Below are positions 11,456-22,869 of a stretch of DNA of 64,000 bases, piece by piece. Numbering within the stretch: the first letter of the stretch is position 1; every line of letters begins with the position of its first letter. Under the pieces are notes generated by a model, which was not told where the DNA came from, did no database searches, and saw nothing but the letters and a program-made list of their open reading frames with translations. Source of the DNA: Anolis sagrei (Eukaryota; Chordata; Lepidosauria; Squamata; Anolidae). Both the position numbers and the translations under genes were made by a program. Location: assembly GCF_037176765.1 (NCBI RefSeq), contig NC_090025.1, forward strand, positions 141,170,758 through 141,234,757, in the 5' to 3' direction.

Positions 11456-12114
11456 ACTGCTATAATCAGTGAAATAATTCTCCATAAATGAATAACTGTC
11501 CATAGAGGAAATTAAAAAAGAAACACTGCACAGTGAACACAGAGGAAGTCACAAAGGGTTACATGAACATAGACAGATGACTAAAGGGCAAAGCAGATGT
11601 GAGATGGAATAATTGTGATTAGTAATATTCTTTTTTTAAAGGGAGAAATATCAGGGTGGGGCATTCAGAATAGGACTGGATCAGCAGTATGTGGGTAGTA
11701 ATGTGCAAAAGCCCTTAATCTCCCATTTTCCTGTTTTCCTGATCTGAGTCAAGCTGCTGTCAAATCAGCCTGGAGCAAAGGAAAAAACAAGCATAGTAAA
11801 GATACATCTGGCTTTTTAAAAAATCCTAAAGAGACAATGAGAATAGCAAGGAGGGGAAGTTGAATACTCGCCTCCCATAACATTTATGACCTGATCAGTG
11901 TCTTTACAACTCCTTTTAAAGTTGCCATACTTGGTATGGGGTATTTCAGGAGGAAAATTGCTCTAAGTAAAACCAATGTGTGAAAATTAAGACACACGAA
12001 GAGTCAGATGATTTAGTCATGCACCAGCATCATATTTGTTGACTAGCAGCTCTACTTGCCATCTAAGAAGAAGAAAAGGAGAGAGAAAGAAAACTAATGG
12101 TATCCCAAGACTAT
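11456..12114. other. intergenic, nothing recognised
   Basis: No coding or repeat signature identified. Confidence 0.35.
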
Positions 12115-13383
12115 GTCATATATGAGAGGCGTTCATGAAAGATTTCCCCTGATCCACTTCCTGTGGACTGACAGCAATGAAACTTGGCACAGCTATTAGT
12201 CCTTCTCTATATAGGTGCCACCTAGGGACACACACTTCTCCCATTATTTAAACAACTGTAAACACTTCGTTTGTAGAAGTCGACAGGTTGCTCCAAAAGC
12301 CACGTTGTGACTTCAGAAATCAGAGTCTCATCATCTGAAAAATGATGCCCTTCAAAAATAACTTCATTGTTGGAAAGTGGTTGAAGTCCAATGGTGTGAG
12401 ATCGCGTGAATAAGAGGGGAGCAGTATAATTTCAAAGCCACAGGAGCATGCTTCCATTTGGGCAACATACGGGTTATAAATGGGTGCATTGTCTTGCAGA
12501 GGGCGGACACCTTTGGTGAGCATGCCACAACTGTGTCCACAGCAGTGAAGTATAGTATGCCCCAGTGATCATTGTACCCTTTGCTAGGAAATCCATCAAT
12601 ACTGCTTGTGCTGGTCCCAAAATACTGTGAGCATGACTTTGCCTGCTGAGAGTTGGCCACGTGCCTTCTTTGGAGAAGGTGAGTCATGCTGCTTCCATTG
12701 AATTGACTGGACTTTAGTCTCAGGATCATAGTGATGGATCATCTTTCATCCTGTGTGATCTGTTAAAGTCCTCTTGGTTTCCATGGCGCATTATCAACAG
12801 AGCCTGAGAGCATTCGACTCGTTCCTGCTTCTAGAAAGGTATGAGCAGCCAGAGGACCCAGTGAGCAGATACCTTATGAATGTGAATATGGTCTTGGGTG
12901 ATTTTTTTCCCACTGAACCCACACTAATCTTGACATTTTGGGCTAGATGGTGAATGGTTATGTGGCAATTTTCCAAAATGATGACTTCCACTTGCTGGAT
13001 GGTAACTTCACCAATAGCAGAGTGGGGTCACCCTGGAATTGAAGCTGTTTGCACCAAAGTCTGACTACATTTGAATTGATGATGCCAGTTCTTGACTACA
13101 TCATATGATGGGGAGTGCTCACCATAAACCTCTTTCATCTCATTGAGCGTCTCCTTTGGTATGCAGCCTTTCAAGTAAATGAACTTGAGGACTGCTTTGT
13201 ATTCCACTGGGTCCATGATCAAACTTCACACCCCTTTAGCACCTGTAAAATCAAGACATCAGTTCTGAGTTGTAAATTGGCATGTAACCTATAGAAATTT
13301 ATATCATTACACATGTGCAGTTTCAGCATCCTGTGATAAATAGAAGTGGGTCAGGGGAAATCTTTAATGAGTGCCCCTCTTAG
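12115..13383 (-). mobile_element. mariner DNA transposon relic with both inverted ends
   Basis: The minus strand encodes, in broken frames, a mariner transposase. The N-terminal part (13222 down to 13028) gives EYKAVLKFIYLKGC and SYDVVKNWHHQFKC, the helix-turn-helix DNA-binding region. The next piece gives ILENCHITIHHLAQNVKIS. The C-terminal piece (about 12523-12320) gives LQDNAPIYNPYVAQ and LPSYSRDLTPLDFNHFP, equivalent to the DNAPxH...PYSPDLAPxDxxLFP catalytic block. The ends match as inverted repeats: AAAGATTTCCCCTGATCCAC (from 12138) and its reverse form near 13346-13365. About 1.27 kb is normal full length. Several stops and frameshifts make it dead. Confidence 0.85.
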
Positions 13384-13384
13384 C

Positions 13385-13450
13385 AGGCATGGCCCTCCAG
13401 GTGTTCGGCTGTTAGGAATTGTGGGAGTTGAAGTCCAAAACATCTGGATG
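13385..13450. mobile_element. fragment of CAGGCATGGGC foldback hAT element
   Basis: Carries gttaggaattgtgggagttg and gaagtccaaaacatctgg, one arm of the foldback family seen whole at 50633-50821. Abuts the mariner right end. Confidence 0.5.
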
Positions 13451-13849
13451 GATAAATACCTAGCTGTTCAAATGACAAGCTGTAGCCCATATCTTTAGTG
13501 TGCCTCCCTAATACTGCTTTTAAAAGCAATGCTCTAATTTCATCTGCCTAAATATATTTGTTTGAAGGGATCATCATGAATGCCAACAACATATAATTCA
13601 TATGTGGAACTTTTACACCATTACCATACATTCCTGTTATACACACTCTATGTTTTGTTTTTTCCCCTCTAGCTTTATGGTAAGGGCTGGGCACAGTACA
13701 TTGTGCCACAAAACTCTATGTGCTGAGTTTTTCAGATTTTTATCTCAGGATCCCCCTCTAGTGGCAGTTCCTGGTTGGCCTTTCAATTGAAAATTTAGCT
13801 GAGCACAAAACTTTGGGAAAGTTTCTAATGTTTGTAATGTGGACAGGGG

Positions 13850-14062
13850 ACCCTTGATAGTGCTGGAATCTGGTTCCGGGATCCCTCATGGATGCCAAAA
13901 TTCATGGATATTCATTATAAAAAATACAAAATACCATAGTAAAAAAGCATCATTTATATAAAATGGCCAAGGTTTGCTTTTTGAACTTGTCAAAATATAT
14001 TTCCAAGCTGGGGGTGGTTGAATCCAAGATTGCAGATTCTGTGGATAGAAGAGCTCAATGTG
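13850..14062. mobile_element. Tigger-like Tc1/mariner fragment
   Basis: Contains gggatccctcatggatgcca, ataaaatggccaaggtttgc and gattctgtggataga, as in Tigger-like palindromic MITEs of reptiles and mammals. Ends degraded. Confidence 0.4.
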
Positions 14063-14081
14063 TTACCTTCTCTGGAGTCCC

Positions 14082-14165
14082 GCAATAAATAATAATAACA
14101 CTTTATTTGTATCCCACAACCATCTCTCCGAAGGGACTCGGGGCGGCTCAATAATGCAACAAAAT
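14082..14165 (-). mobile_element. L2-like LINE 3' end
   Basis: Reverse complement of a LINE 3' end: simple ATAAT tail, then cgaagggactcggggcggct. Only the last about 80 bp remain. Confidence 0.55.
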
Positions 14166-14821
14166 ACAAAAACAAAATACAGAAAGGTAAAATTAGTAAC
14201 GATAAAATTCATCCAATTATACTTAAAACAGCAATAAAACTCTTATTAATTTAAAAAATATTATAAAACCCAGCAAGCTACAAAAATAGTGGCATTGTCG
14301 GTCCCCCATACAGTGCAAAAGTGAAACACTCACTGAACCCGTGAAGCAGACTGAATAATCTGCTCCATGGGTTGAGACACAAAGTTCCTTTCACTTGCTC
14401 ATATGGGACCTTACTCAATAGCCACTTGCACAATGGTTATATCTTAGCTCCAGTATCAAAGGCAGTATCCTTCCACGTAGCCACTTGCTAGCAGACACAA
14501 GCAGGGAAATGCTACTGTACTCGTTTCCTAGTTTATTTTATAGGCATCTGACTGACCACTGCGGGAACCTAATAATGGACGACATATCTTATTGGTGTGA
14601 CACAGACTAGATGTGAAGGAGTGATCCCATGATACAAATCATAAAGACCATATACAACGTGCAAATGTCGAGGGGTCCTCAAAGCCTTGACTTCATGGGG
14701 ACCTCTCTAGAGTCCCCAAAATTGTTTCAGGAAGTCCTGAAACAGAAATAAAAATGAGAAAGTGTTCCGAAAGTCATTTCCAAACATCAAGAATATCACT
14801 TCTAGTTGGTGTCAGAAAAAG
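14166..14821. other. intergenic, nothing recognised
   Basis: No coding or repeat signature identified. Confidence 0.3.
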
Positions 14822-15240
14822 CTGTTGTTGTTGTTCACTCGTTCAGTCATTTCCGACTCTTCGTGACCTCACAGACCAGCCCATGCCAGAGCGCCCTGTC
14901 AGCCGTCACCTCCCCCAGCTCCTTCAGAGTCAAGCCAGTCACTTCAAGGATGCCACCCATCCAGCTTGCCCTTGGTCGGCCCCTCTTACTTTTGCCTTCC
15001 ATTTTCCCCAGCATCATTGTCTTCTCTAAGCTTTCCTTTCTTCTCGTGATGTGGCCAAAGTACTTCATCTTTGCCTCTACTATCTTTCCCTCGAATGAGC
15101 AGTCGGGCTTTATTTCCTGAAGTAAAGACTGGTTGGATCTTCTCGCAGTCCAAGGCACTTTCAGAACTTTCCTCCAACACCACAGTTCAAAAGCATCTAT
15201 CTTCCTTCGCTCAGGCTTCCCTACGGTCCATAAAAAAGCT
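14822..15240 (-). mobile_element. BovB (RTE) LINE, ORF2 C-terminus
   Basis: Minus strand (15158 down to 14847) reads ARRSNQSLLQEIKPDCSFEG, then MKYFGHITRRKESLEKTMML, then WMGGILEVTGLTLKELG. This is the C-terminus of the RTE/BovB reverse transcriptase (KYFGHxxRRxxSLEKTxMLGKxEGxRxRGRxRxxWxDxI). 5'-truncated. Related copies at 40400 (+) and 53325 (-). Confidence 0.85.
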
Positions 15241-15757
15241 ACAATCCACTAAAGGTGCACTGGAGCCAAGATTGGTCTGCTGAACCTCAATACATGTCCA
15301 ATTGCAATTAGACCAGTTTTCTGTTGGAGCAATCAGTGAATGTATGTGTGTCAACTGTAAAATAAGATGCATGAAGCTGGTTGGTTTGGCAATGCCCAGG
15401 GAAATAGCTAAACCTGGGACTTTTGGATACTGTTACATTTTTGTTCAGACTTGAGCTATGCAGGTGCAGAGAGACAGTTTGAAGAGAGAAGCAGAGAGTC
15501 ACAGAGTTTGGAGTGTACTCTTGCTTCATGAGCTGCAGAAGGAGTTTATCCACATGGACAATGAAAGACCATTTTAAATCTCTCATAAAATGACATTATG
15601 TGAGTTGATGCAACTGATCACACTGTACATATGTTGTTCTGAATTAAAAAGAGTAAACTACTTGCTCTGTATTGTTCACCTGTGTGGCATATTTTCTTTC
15701 TCTGGCAAGGCAGTGTGTGGGCTGATCAAACACGAACTACACATGGTTTATTTTACA
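15241..15757. other. intergenic, nothing recognised
   Basis: No coding or repeat signature identified. Confidence 0.3.
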
Positions 15758-16310
15758 CTAGCTGTACCTGCCATGTGTTGCTGTGGCCAATCTTCCTTCC
15801 CTCCTTCTCTCCCTCTTTCCTTCCTTCTCCTTTTTCTTTTTCTCCTTTCTTCCTTCTCTACCTATTCTTGGACTGTAACTCCCAGCAGTCCTCCTGATTG
15901 ATCTGTCTACCTACTATCTATCTCTATTTAATCTATATATATTATCTATCTGGAGGATTGCTGGGAGTTGCAGTCTAGGAATAGGAAATATGTACAGATT
16001 GTGATGCTCTCAAAGAAATCCAAGGAGAAGCAAGCTTGCAGCTTGAAAGCAGTGCATTTGGAGCATCCTCCTCCCCTAAAGGGCCTGGTCAAGGGGATGC
16101 TGGGAGCTGTCATTTTTGTGCATGTGTTGTATCATAATTTAGCTTTTGGGGTTTTTAAGTCCTTTCCACGGTTTTTTGTGAGGATTTTATGAGTGATGGT
16201 CACTTGTTTGTCTATTAGGGGTGTACTGTCCAAACTTTGTGTCAATTTGTCTAGTGGTTTTTGAGTTATGTTAATCCCACAAACAAAGATTACAATTTTA
16301 TTTATATAGA
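15758..16310 (-). mobile_element. non-autonomous Helitron-like element, apparently complete
   Basis: On the minus strand it starts TCTATATAAATAAAATTGTA right after an A (16311) and ends CTAG right before a T (15757). The TC...CTRR ends and A|T insertion without target duplication are Helitron hallmarks. Inside are gtgggattaacat, a short inverted motif around aactcccagcagtcctcc and a polypyrimidine stretch. A + copy starts at 55136 with the same left end. No Rep/helicase gene. Confidence 0.62.
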
Positions 16311-17164
16311 TGACGTCACATTTTCTTCTACTTTCTTCCCTCACACAAACTGTTCCTGAATTAGGAACCTATCCAGGCAACACGTTTAATGTACATTTCT
16401 TCACATCCACAACTAGCCATTTCTTGACTCAAGTCCAAAGGCTAGCAATGAACCCCTTTGATTTGCCTCCTCTCAGAGCACCTCAGCCTCCACAACAACA
16501 TTTTTACGTTTTGAAATTCTCTTTTGTGTCTAGTTAGCTAGCAAGACATAAAGCGAAGCCTAAGCCTTAGACTCCAATTTTCTTGCTAGAGGGATCTCTC
16601 TTCCACTTCTTTCCATCTTTTGGATGAATTATTCTAAGGATCCTGACAAGTTCAGTTCACTTTGTGCTCATTTAATTTTAAAAGCCACTCACAGTATTTC
16701 TGAGCTTCTATTTGCTTGGTTTGTTAAGAAATATACTGAAAGGAAAATTGGGGTTGATATGATTTTCTTGCCAAGTTCCATAGTTGGCTTCACCCATAGA
16801 CTACTGATAGAAACACACGGAGCTGCCCATTAAGAAGTTTCCAGGAAGTTCTGAAAGGGACTCAGTCCACTTTTCTCAGTGGATGTATATAATTTGAAGT
16901 TTATGCTGATAGAAGATTTTTTAAATACACAAGAGAAAATACCACTTTTCTCATCTCCCATTTCACATCCTGATATTTAAAGATTTTGTTTTCACAGCTA
17001 GAAATAGTTAGCTGAATATTTATAAATCACAAACATATTACACCTCATTGAACTGGATCTCAGATATATTGTTTGTTGATTTTGACATACAATAAGCTTG
17101 AATTCTCACATGTTCAGAGAGTATCAAACCAATGCTAGTGGCATTGCCACAGGAAGAGGGAAAG
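16311..17164. other. intergenic, nothing recognised
   Basis: No coding or repeat signature identified. Confidence 0.3.
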
Positions 17165-17345
17165 GATGGGTTGCTGTGAGTTTTCTAGACTGGATGGCCA
17201 CGTTCCAGAAGCATTATTTCCTGGCAGGCATCTTCAGAGGTTGTGAAGCCTGGTGGAAACTAGGCGAGTGAGGTTTATATATCTGTGGAACGTCCAGGGT
17301 GGGAGAAAGCTGTTTGAGGCAAGAATGAATGTAGCAGTTGGCCAC
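17165..17345 (-). mobile_element. Penelope-like element 3' tail, degraded
   Basis: Reads ggatggccacgttccagaag, ttgtgaagcctggtggaaac and ggtttatatatctgtggaac, all parts of the shared tail in minus orientation. Confidence 0.55.
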
Positions 17346-17362
17346 CTTTTTTGTATTTTTTT

Positions 17363-18518
17363 TGTAATCAATGTAATTTCTATGGTGGGAGGAGGAGAAT
17401 TTCTATTAATTGAATTAACTATTTACAACTAAAACAATGTGGTGATCTCACCCCAATGTGAAAAAAATCTGTGCAAAGGCCCTCCCGGCCACCGCCAACA
17501 TCTGAGCATCTAGCGTCAGCACTGAGTCCAGGAGGTGTTGTGGTAAGTCATAGCAGGACCAAGTGTGTGTGAAGAAAAACCTTATGGTGGTAATTATCTT
17601 GTACAGCTGGGAATGTAGGTCAACCAGCAAGATCGGACCACACCCAATGGGATATATCTGTATGAGTTTTTAGAATACAATGTTGGTGGGTTTGAGTAGT
17701 GGAGAGCTTTTTTTTCTGAGGAGAAGCTTTGCTCTGAGGAGCAGCATGGAGAAGCTACTCTGAAGGAAGCTATGGAGTAATAGCCATTTATTCAAGGTTT
17801 ATTTTTGCTCTCTCATTTGCTGTAAGATGAAGATGCCTTATTTTATGGACTATAAGTTTCTTGCATTGTTTGATTTTTGTATGCATTGCAAGGCTTATGT
17901 TTTCATCTCTGCTGAGTAAAGTGTATAGATTTTCTGTTCATTTTTACTTTGGTCTGTGAATCTTTTTGCATTTTGGACTTAGGGTGCTGGGTAAAATTTG
18001 GGTGCAACAGGAGGACCCCAAACTAATAAAAATATGCTTTTAAAAATATACAATTTTTAAAAAAGTCTTCACAGTGATTACATAACTTTTAAGATCTCAT
18101 CCTATTCCTGCAAGAGACTTTCAACTTGAAACCACTCGCGTCATTAGATGCAGTGTTACTCATATGTGTCACCTGATCTTCCCCAGGAACTGGCTGAGTG
18201 CTTTCTGACATGGAAATTTCATCTTCCATCACTATCTTTTGCTTCATTTTGGATCATCACATTGTTCTCATAGTGAAGGACATCCAGAAGTGTCCATCTT
18301 TAGGGCTAACTAAAGTTCCACTGCCATTGTATCTGAGGATGTGTCCACACTGATTGGGGGGGGGGGGGGGGTATTATTTTTGTGATCCATGTTGATCCTG
18401 CAGTGACCCTGTCACCACACACATTGGGGTGAGATCACCACACTGTTTTAGTTGTAAATAGTTCATGCAATTGATAGAAATTCTCCTCCTCTCACCATGG
18501 AAATTACATTGATGACTT
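17363..18518. repeat. unclassified unit bounded by about 100-bp inverted repeats
   Basis: About 17363-17460 and 18418-18518 are inverted copies of each other over about 100 bp, with a few mismatches and a short indel. Shared blocks include atcaatgtaatttc, aggaggagaatttctat and gtggtgatctcacc. The middle (about 960 bp) has no recognised gene; a G run is at 18357-18370. Long terminal repeats of an unidentified DNA transposon are one reading; two independent insertions in opposite orientation are another. Confidence 0.5.
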
Positions 18519-20084
18519 TTTCCCCTACTGTATGAAAAAATTCTTAGGCCTTCACTAGCAAGTAGTGCACTCAGCACCATGTCAAAAATTTAGCACTGTT
18601 AAATATTTCATATCCACGCTGCTGAAGGAGTGGAGATTGCGGCAGAAGGAGGGCACACAGCTGCATTACCAAAATGCGAATTTGGGACAGCATGGCCTCA
18701 GTTGACCCTGACAGTCCACCAGAGACTGCAGCATGCCAGAAAATGTCACCAAACCCAAAGGCAAGGGCTCATTATTAAGTTAAGGAGAGGACAAATACTT
18801 TTGAAAATCTTGGGACTGTTTTGAAGTTGTTCCATAAGACATACAATTTTAGACTGCAGTTAGGTTTTGGCTCAGGCTTCATGATGCATAAAATATACAT
18901 ATTATACACTTAAAATTTACATACAATCCCAACTGAAACATGAAATGTTCTGCTGAGATTTTCACTTTATGTCCACACTGCTATTTATAGTTTTCTAAAT
19001 AGGTGCTATTCTGATCAGCACCTGTCAATCACCCTAGCAGAAAAGTTTTTTTTTTCCTGTCGAGAACAGGTCATGTGCTAAATTCAAGATACTTGTTCCT
19101 CATCCACTTTTCATTCACTCTCCATATTCCACACCCAGTAAGGTCATGAATCATACATGAAAACTATTTATTATTATTAAGATATTGCATATTTCTGATT
19201 GATAGCTTTTGCTCTGGTCATAGAACATTTTTGTGTACATCTCAAAATGTTTTTATCCGAAGGTGGGGTTGATCTCAGTTTATTGATGGACAAATAGTTA
19301 AGGCTACAGTAAATTATGGAAAGATAGCCATGGGATATGCTTAGTCAAATGGTGCCACAAAAGACCGAAACATTACATGGTTGGACTATACTGCTAGCTT
19401 TCTGACATTTGCTCCAAAAGACAGAAATTTCATGACTTCTCAGAAGACATTTTGTTACTCCCAAATTAAAGCCATCCTTGTTCATTTTCATGATTACTTC
19501 CCCCACCACACCCATCGCTCTTTCCATAGCTCTCACTGGGGGCCCTTCCAGACAGGCCCAATATCCCAGGATCTGATCCCAGGTTTTCTACTTTAAGCTG
19601 GATTATATGAGTCCAGACTGTCAGATAATCTGGGATAAACAGAAAACCTGGGATCAGATCCTGGAAATGTGCTATAGGGGTTTCTCAAGATGAGTCCCTG
19701 CACTTCAAACTGCACCACTACACCAGTGATGCCAATCACCCTGCTATGATTTTATCACCTGAGTATCCATTTATCAGAATTGTTCCCATTAATCATTTCC
19801 CTTCAAGGACAACACTAACAGAACTGTAGGAAATCCTTGTAAAGCAAATGTGAACTGGGGCCTGGCAGTTCTGTGAAACACCTGAATCATATTAATCAAT
19901 ATAGGTTTATGGAAGATATGGATATGCTTCGATTTAGAAATAGTTTGGCCACTCCCGAATCTTTTGAAATATCCCAGTTTAATGTGTAATATATTGCCAC
20001 TGGGAATGCTGCCCTTAACCAAACATGTGTTGACAATAAATATTAAAATGGTTCTTCAATAAAAGAAATATTGGGTTTGTTTAG
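18519..20084. other. intergenic, mostly unrecognised
   Basis: 19540-19675 holds a short imperfect inverted unit (ggatctgatcccaggttttc and its reverse) that recurs in style near 51255 and 51640-51850, probably a MITE. Otherwise nothing identified. Confidence 0.35.
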
Positions 20085-20650
20085 AGATACAAGCATGAAC
20101 AAGGAATATGGTACAAATGTCCCTTCATTTTTACCATCCTGCACTCTCTCATTTCTGCTGTCTCCAGGGCAGCAGAAAACAAGTTTGCTCCCTCCTCCCT
20201 ATGACTTCCCCTCACATATTTATATATGGCTATCATGTCTTCTCTCAGCCTTCTCTTCTTCAGGCTAAACATGCCCAGCTCTTTAAGCCGCTCCTCATAG
20301 GTCTTGTTCTCTAGACCCTTGATCATTTTAGTTGCACTCCTCTGGACACATTCCAGGTTGTCAGCATCTCCCTTCAATTATGGCGCCCAGAATTGGACAC
20401 AGTATTCCAGATGTGGTCAAACCAAGGCAGACTAGAGCGGTAGCATGATTTCCCTGGATCTAAATACTATACTCCTATTGATGCAGGCCAAAATCTCATT
20501 GGCTTTTTTTTTTTTGCCGCATCACATTGTTGGCTTGTTTAACTTGTTGTCCACAAGGACTCCCAAGATCTTTTTCACACATACTGCTCTTGAGCCATGC
20601 GTCCCCCATTCTGTATCTTTGCATTTCATTTTTTCTGCCTTATCCTTGAC
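20085..20650 (-). mobile_element. CR1 LINE, ORF2 C-terminal part
   Basis: Minus strand frame 20377-20081 gives LECVQRSATKMIKGLENKTY, EERLKELGMFSLKKRRLRED and MIAIYKYVRGSH, the standard CR1 ORF2 C-terminus. It overlaps the segment in the CR1 at 5332. The terminal 3' UTR and ATTCTATG end are missing. Confidence 0.85.
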
Positions 20651-20680
20651 TTCCTAAGAAGTATAGCCTGCAGTTCTTGT

Positions 20681-21240
20681 TGTTGTGTTCCTTTAAGTCA
20701 GGGGTCCTCAAACTAAAGCCCAGGGCCGGATGCGGCGCTCCAAGGTCATTTACCTGGCCCTTGATCAGGGTCAACATAAGTCTGAAACGGCTTGAAAGCG
20801 CACTACAACCACCACCACCACCACCACCACAACAATCCTATCTCATCAGCCAAAAGCAGGCCTACACTTCTCATTGAAATAATAATAATTTTATACCTGT
20901 TAAAATTGTTCTTCATTTTAATTATTGTACTTTTTAAAGTGTTTTTTGCAGTACAAATAAGATATGTGCAGTGTGCATAGGGATTCATTCATGTGTTTTC
21001 CAAATTATAATCGGGCCCTCCAAGTTTGAGGGACTGTGACCTGGCCCTCTGTTTAAAAGGTTTGTGAACCCCTGCTTTAAGTTGTTTCCTACTTATGGTG
21101 GCTCTAAGGCAAACCTGGGGGTTAGAGGATGTGATTCTCCTAAGGTCACCCCAGTCACTTTCTATGGCCGAGAGGGGAATCAAACCCTGGTCTCAAGTCA
21201 TAATCCACTACTCAAACAACTACACTACATTGGCTTCCCC
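20681..21240 (-). mobile_element. tRNA-derived SINE split by a hAT element
   Basis: The flanks (20681-20698 and 21075-21240) form one reverse-orientation SINE related to those at 21850, 53150 and 63525: ctttaagttgtttcctactt, then ccgagaggggaatcaaaccc (B-box side), then head sequence. The hAT at 20699-21074 interrupts it. Confidence 0.6.
20699..21074. mobile_element. non-autonomous hAT element (CAGGGGTCCTCAAACT family)
   Basis: Ends CAGGGGTCCTCAAACT and GGTTTGTGAACCCCTG, flanked by a perfect 8-bp duplication ctttaagt (20691-20698 and 21075-21082). Contains a CAC repeat at 20807-20830. Sister copies at 38347-38680 and 45975-46268. No transposase. Confidence 0.8.
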
Positions 21241-21849
21241 TCTTTCCAATACTACCCAGTTTGAGCTTTATTACTAAACAAAGGGGGGGAGGTCTAAGTC
21301 AAGACTTACTTGGTCCATTGAGATTTCCTGAAAGCAAGATCCAGCGTCTTGAATGGAGCTGGCAAACAAACTGCTTACTAGATTTGGTTTTTCTCTTAGA
21401 TGTAGCAGATGGGCTTTCAGACTGTTTCATCTGCGAGGTGATTAATGAGGCTCCTGATATTAAGTAATCCCACCTGTGGTTCAAAGCTTCTCATTGACTA
21501 TTGCCTCAGATTTCTACTACAGTGATACTCTAGGTCAGGACAAAGAAAAATAATCCACCCTGCAAGCATTCTTCCTCAGGCTATACCACAGAAGTAATAT
21601 GAGAATGCTCATGTTTACTCAAAACAGGCTGGCATCCTGTACCTGGATTTCTGAAATCAGGAGACTCCAAAATCCGGAATTGTCCACATGGTTGGCTGAG
21701 ATAATGACACCTTTGCTTTCTGGTGGTTCAATGTCCACAAAGTTTGATTCATGCACACAATTATTAAAACATATTATATACAATTACCTTCAGGTTCCAT
21801 CTCTCAGATATCTTATTACGCATGTATTCATTTTTAAAAAATATATGTA

Positions 21850-22098
21850 AAATTGTTTTACAGAGCTAGCGGTTTGGGTGTTGGACTATGACTCAGGAGA
21901 CCAAGGTCTGAATCCCCAGTCAGCCATGGAAACCCACTCAGGTGACTTGCAGGAAGTCACACTTTCTCAGTCTAAGAAGAAATGAATGCCAATCCTGATC
22001 CCTTGAAAGAGATCAGGCCGAGAAAATCCCAGGATAGCTTATCTCAGGACCAACATAAGTTGGGAATGACGTGAAGGCCCACCACCACCACAACGAGA
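21850..22098 (+). mobile_element. tRNA-derived (MIR-like) SINE
   Basis: tRNA-like head: ggtttgggtgttggactatg, then gaccaaggtctgaatccccag (degenerate B box). Then ccatggaaacccactcagg, gtcacactttctcagtct and a tail aagttgggaatgacgtgaag followed by CAC repeats. Confidence 0.65.
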
Positions 22099-22869
22099 AC
22101 ATGCAAAGAACTGTGATCAGAGTAGCAAAGGTGTTAAGGGAACCTGGGCCAGAGGAAGTGAAATGAAACTAGTGTTTAGTGTGCTAAAGCTGTGTGAGTC
22201 AATTTGTTCAAGATCTCAAGGCTTGAAGTCAAGTGCTTAGAACTGCTCCATAAAGAAAAAACTCTCTTGAAAGGAGGACCAGATGTTAGATGCTAGAAAT
22301 GCTCTGACACTCATGCTGTTTCCAAAGAGAAACATGTCAAGTAAATCAATTAAAATACTCCATCACTGAGTAGGCTTCTGAATTACTTTTGACTTAATCA
22401 TCAGCATTTAAGCAAAAGCAATTCATATGCCACCCAGCCTTTCAGATTTGTTACTGTTTATAGACCATTTATAGAACATGGCATCCTATGCAATCTTCTA
22501 CTGCAAAATGTATTTATCTAGAGAGGAAGTGCTTTCAGGGCTATAATCAGACACAGAAAGAAAGGCCACCCTTGCTTAGTATAGTTATATCATAAAGTGA
22601 AGCTGACAAATTGTGAAACCAAGTCAGAGGAAATTGTACTCTGAACCAGATTTGGAAAGCGTGTTGCATTTGACTCAAGGTTACTTGAGATTCTCTCAGG
22701 CCAAATGCCAATTGAAGTAGAAGAACATGAGAATGTAAAACCAAATGAGAGAAAATGAAGGCTGTCATTGGATAGAAATGTCTTAAAATGGGATTGTGGA
22801 GATAATAATTAGAAAGAATTGGCAAGGAAAACATATGTTGAATTGTTTTTTTTTAAAGGGGGGAGATTA
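22099..22869. other. intergenic, nothing recognised
   Basis: A 95-codon minus frame (22547-22834) has no motif I recognise. Confidence 0.3.

Noticed and set aside
20792-20980. His-rich frame
   Set aside because: Translation of a CAC repeat inside a hAT element.
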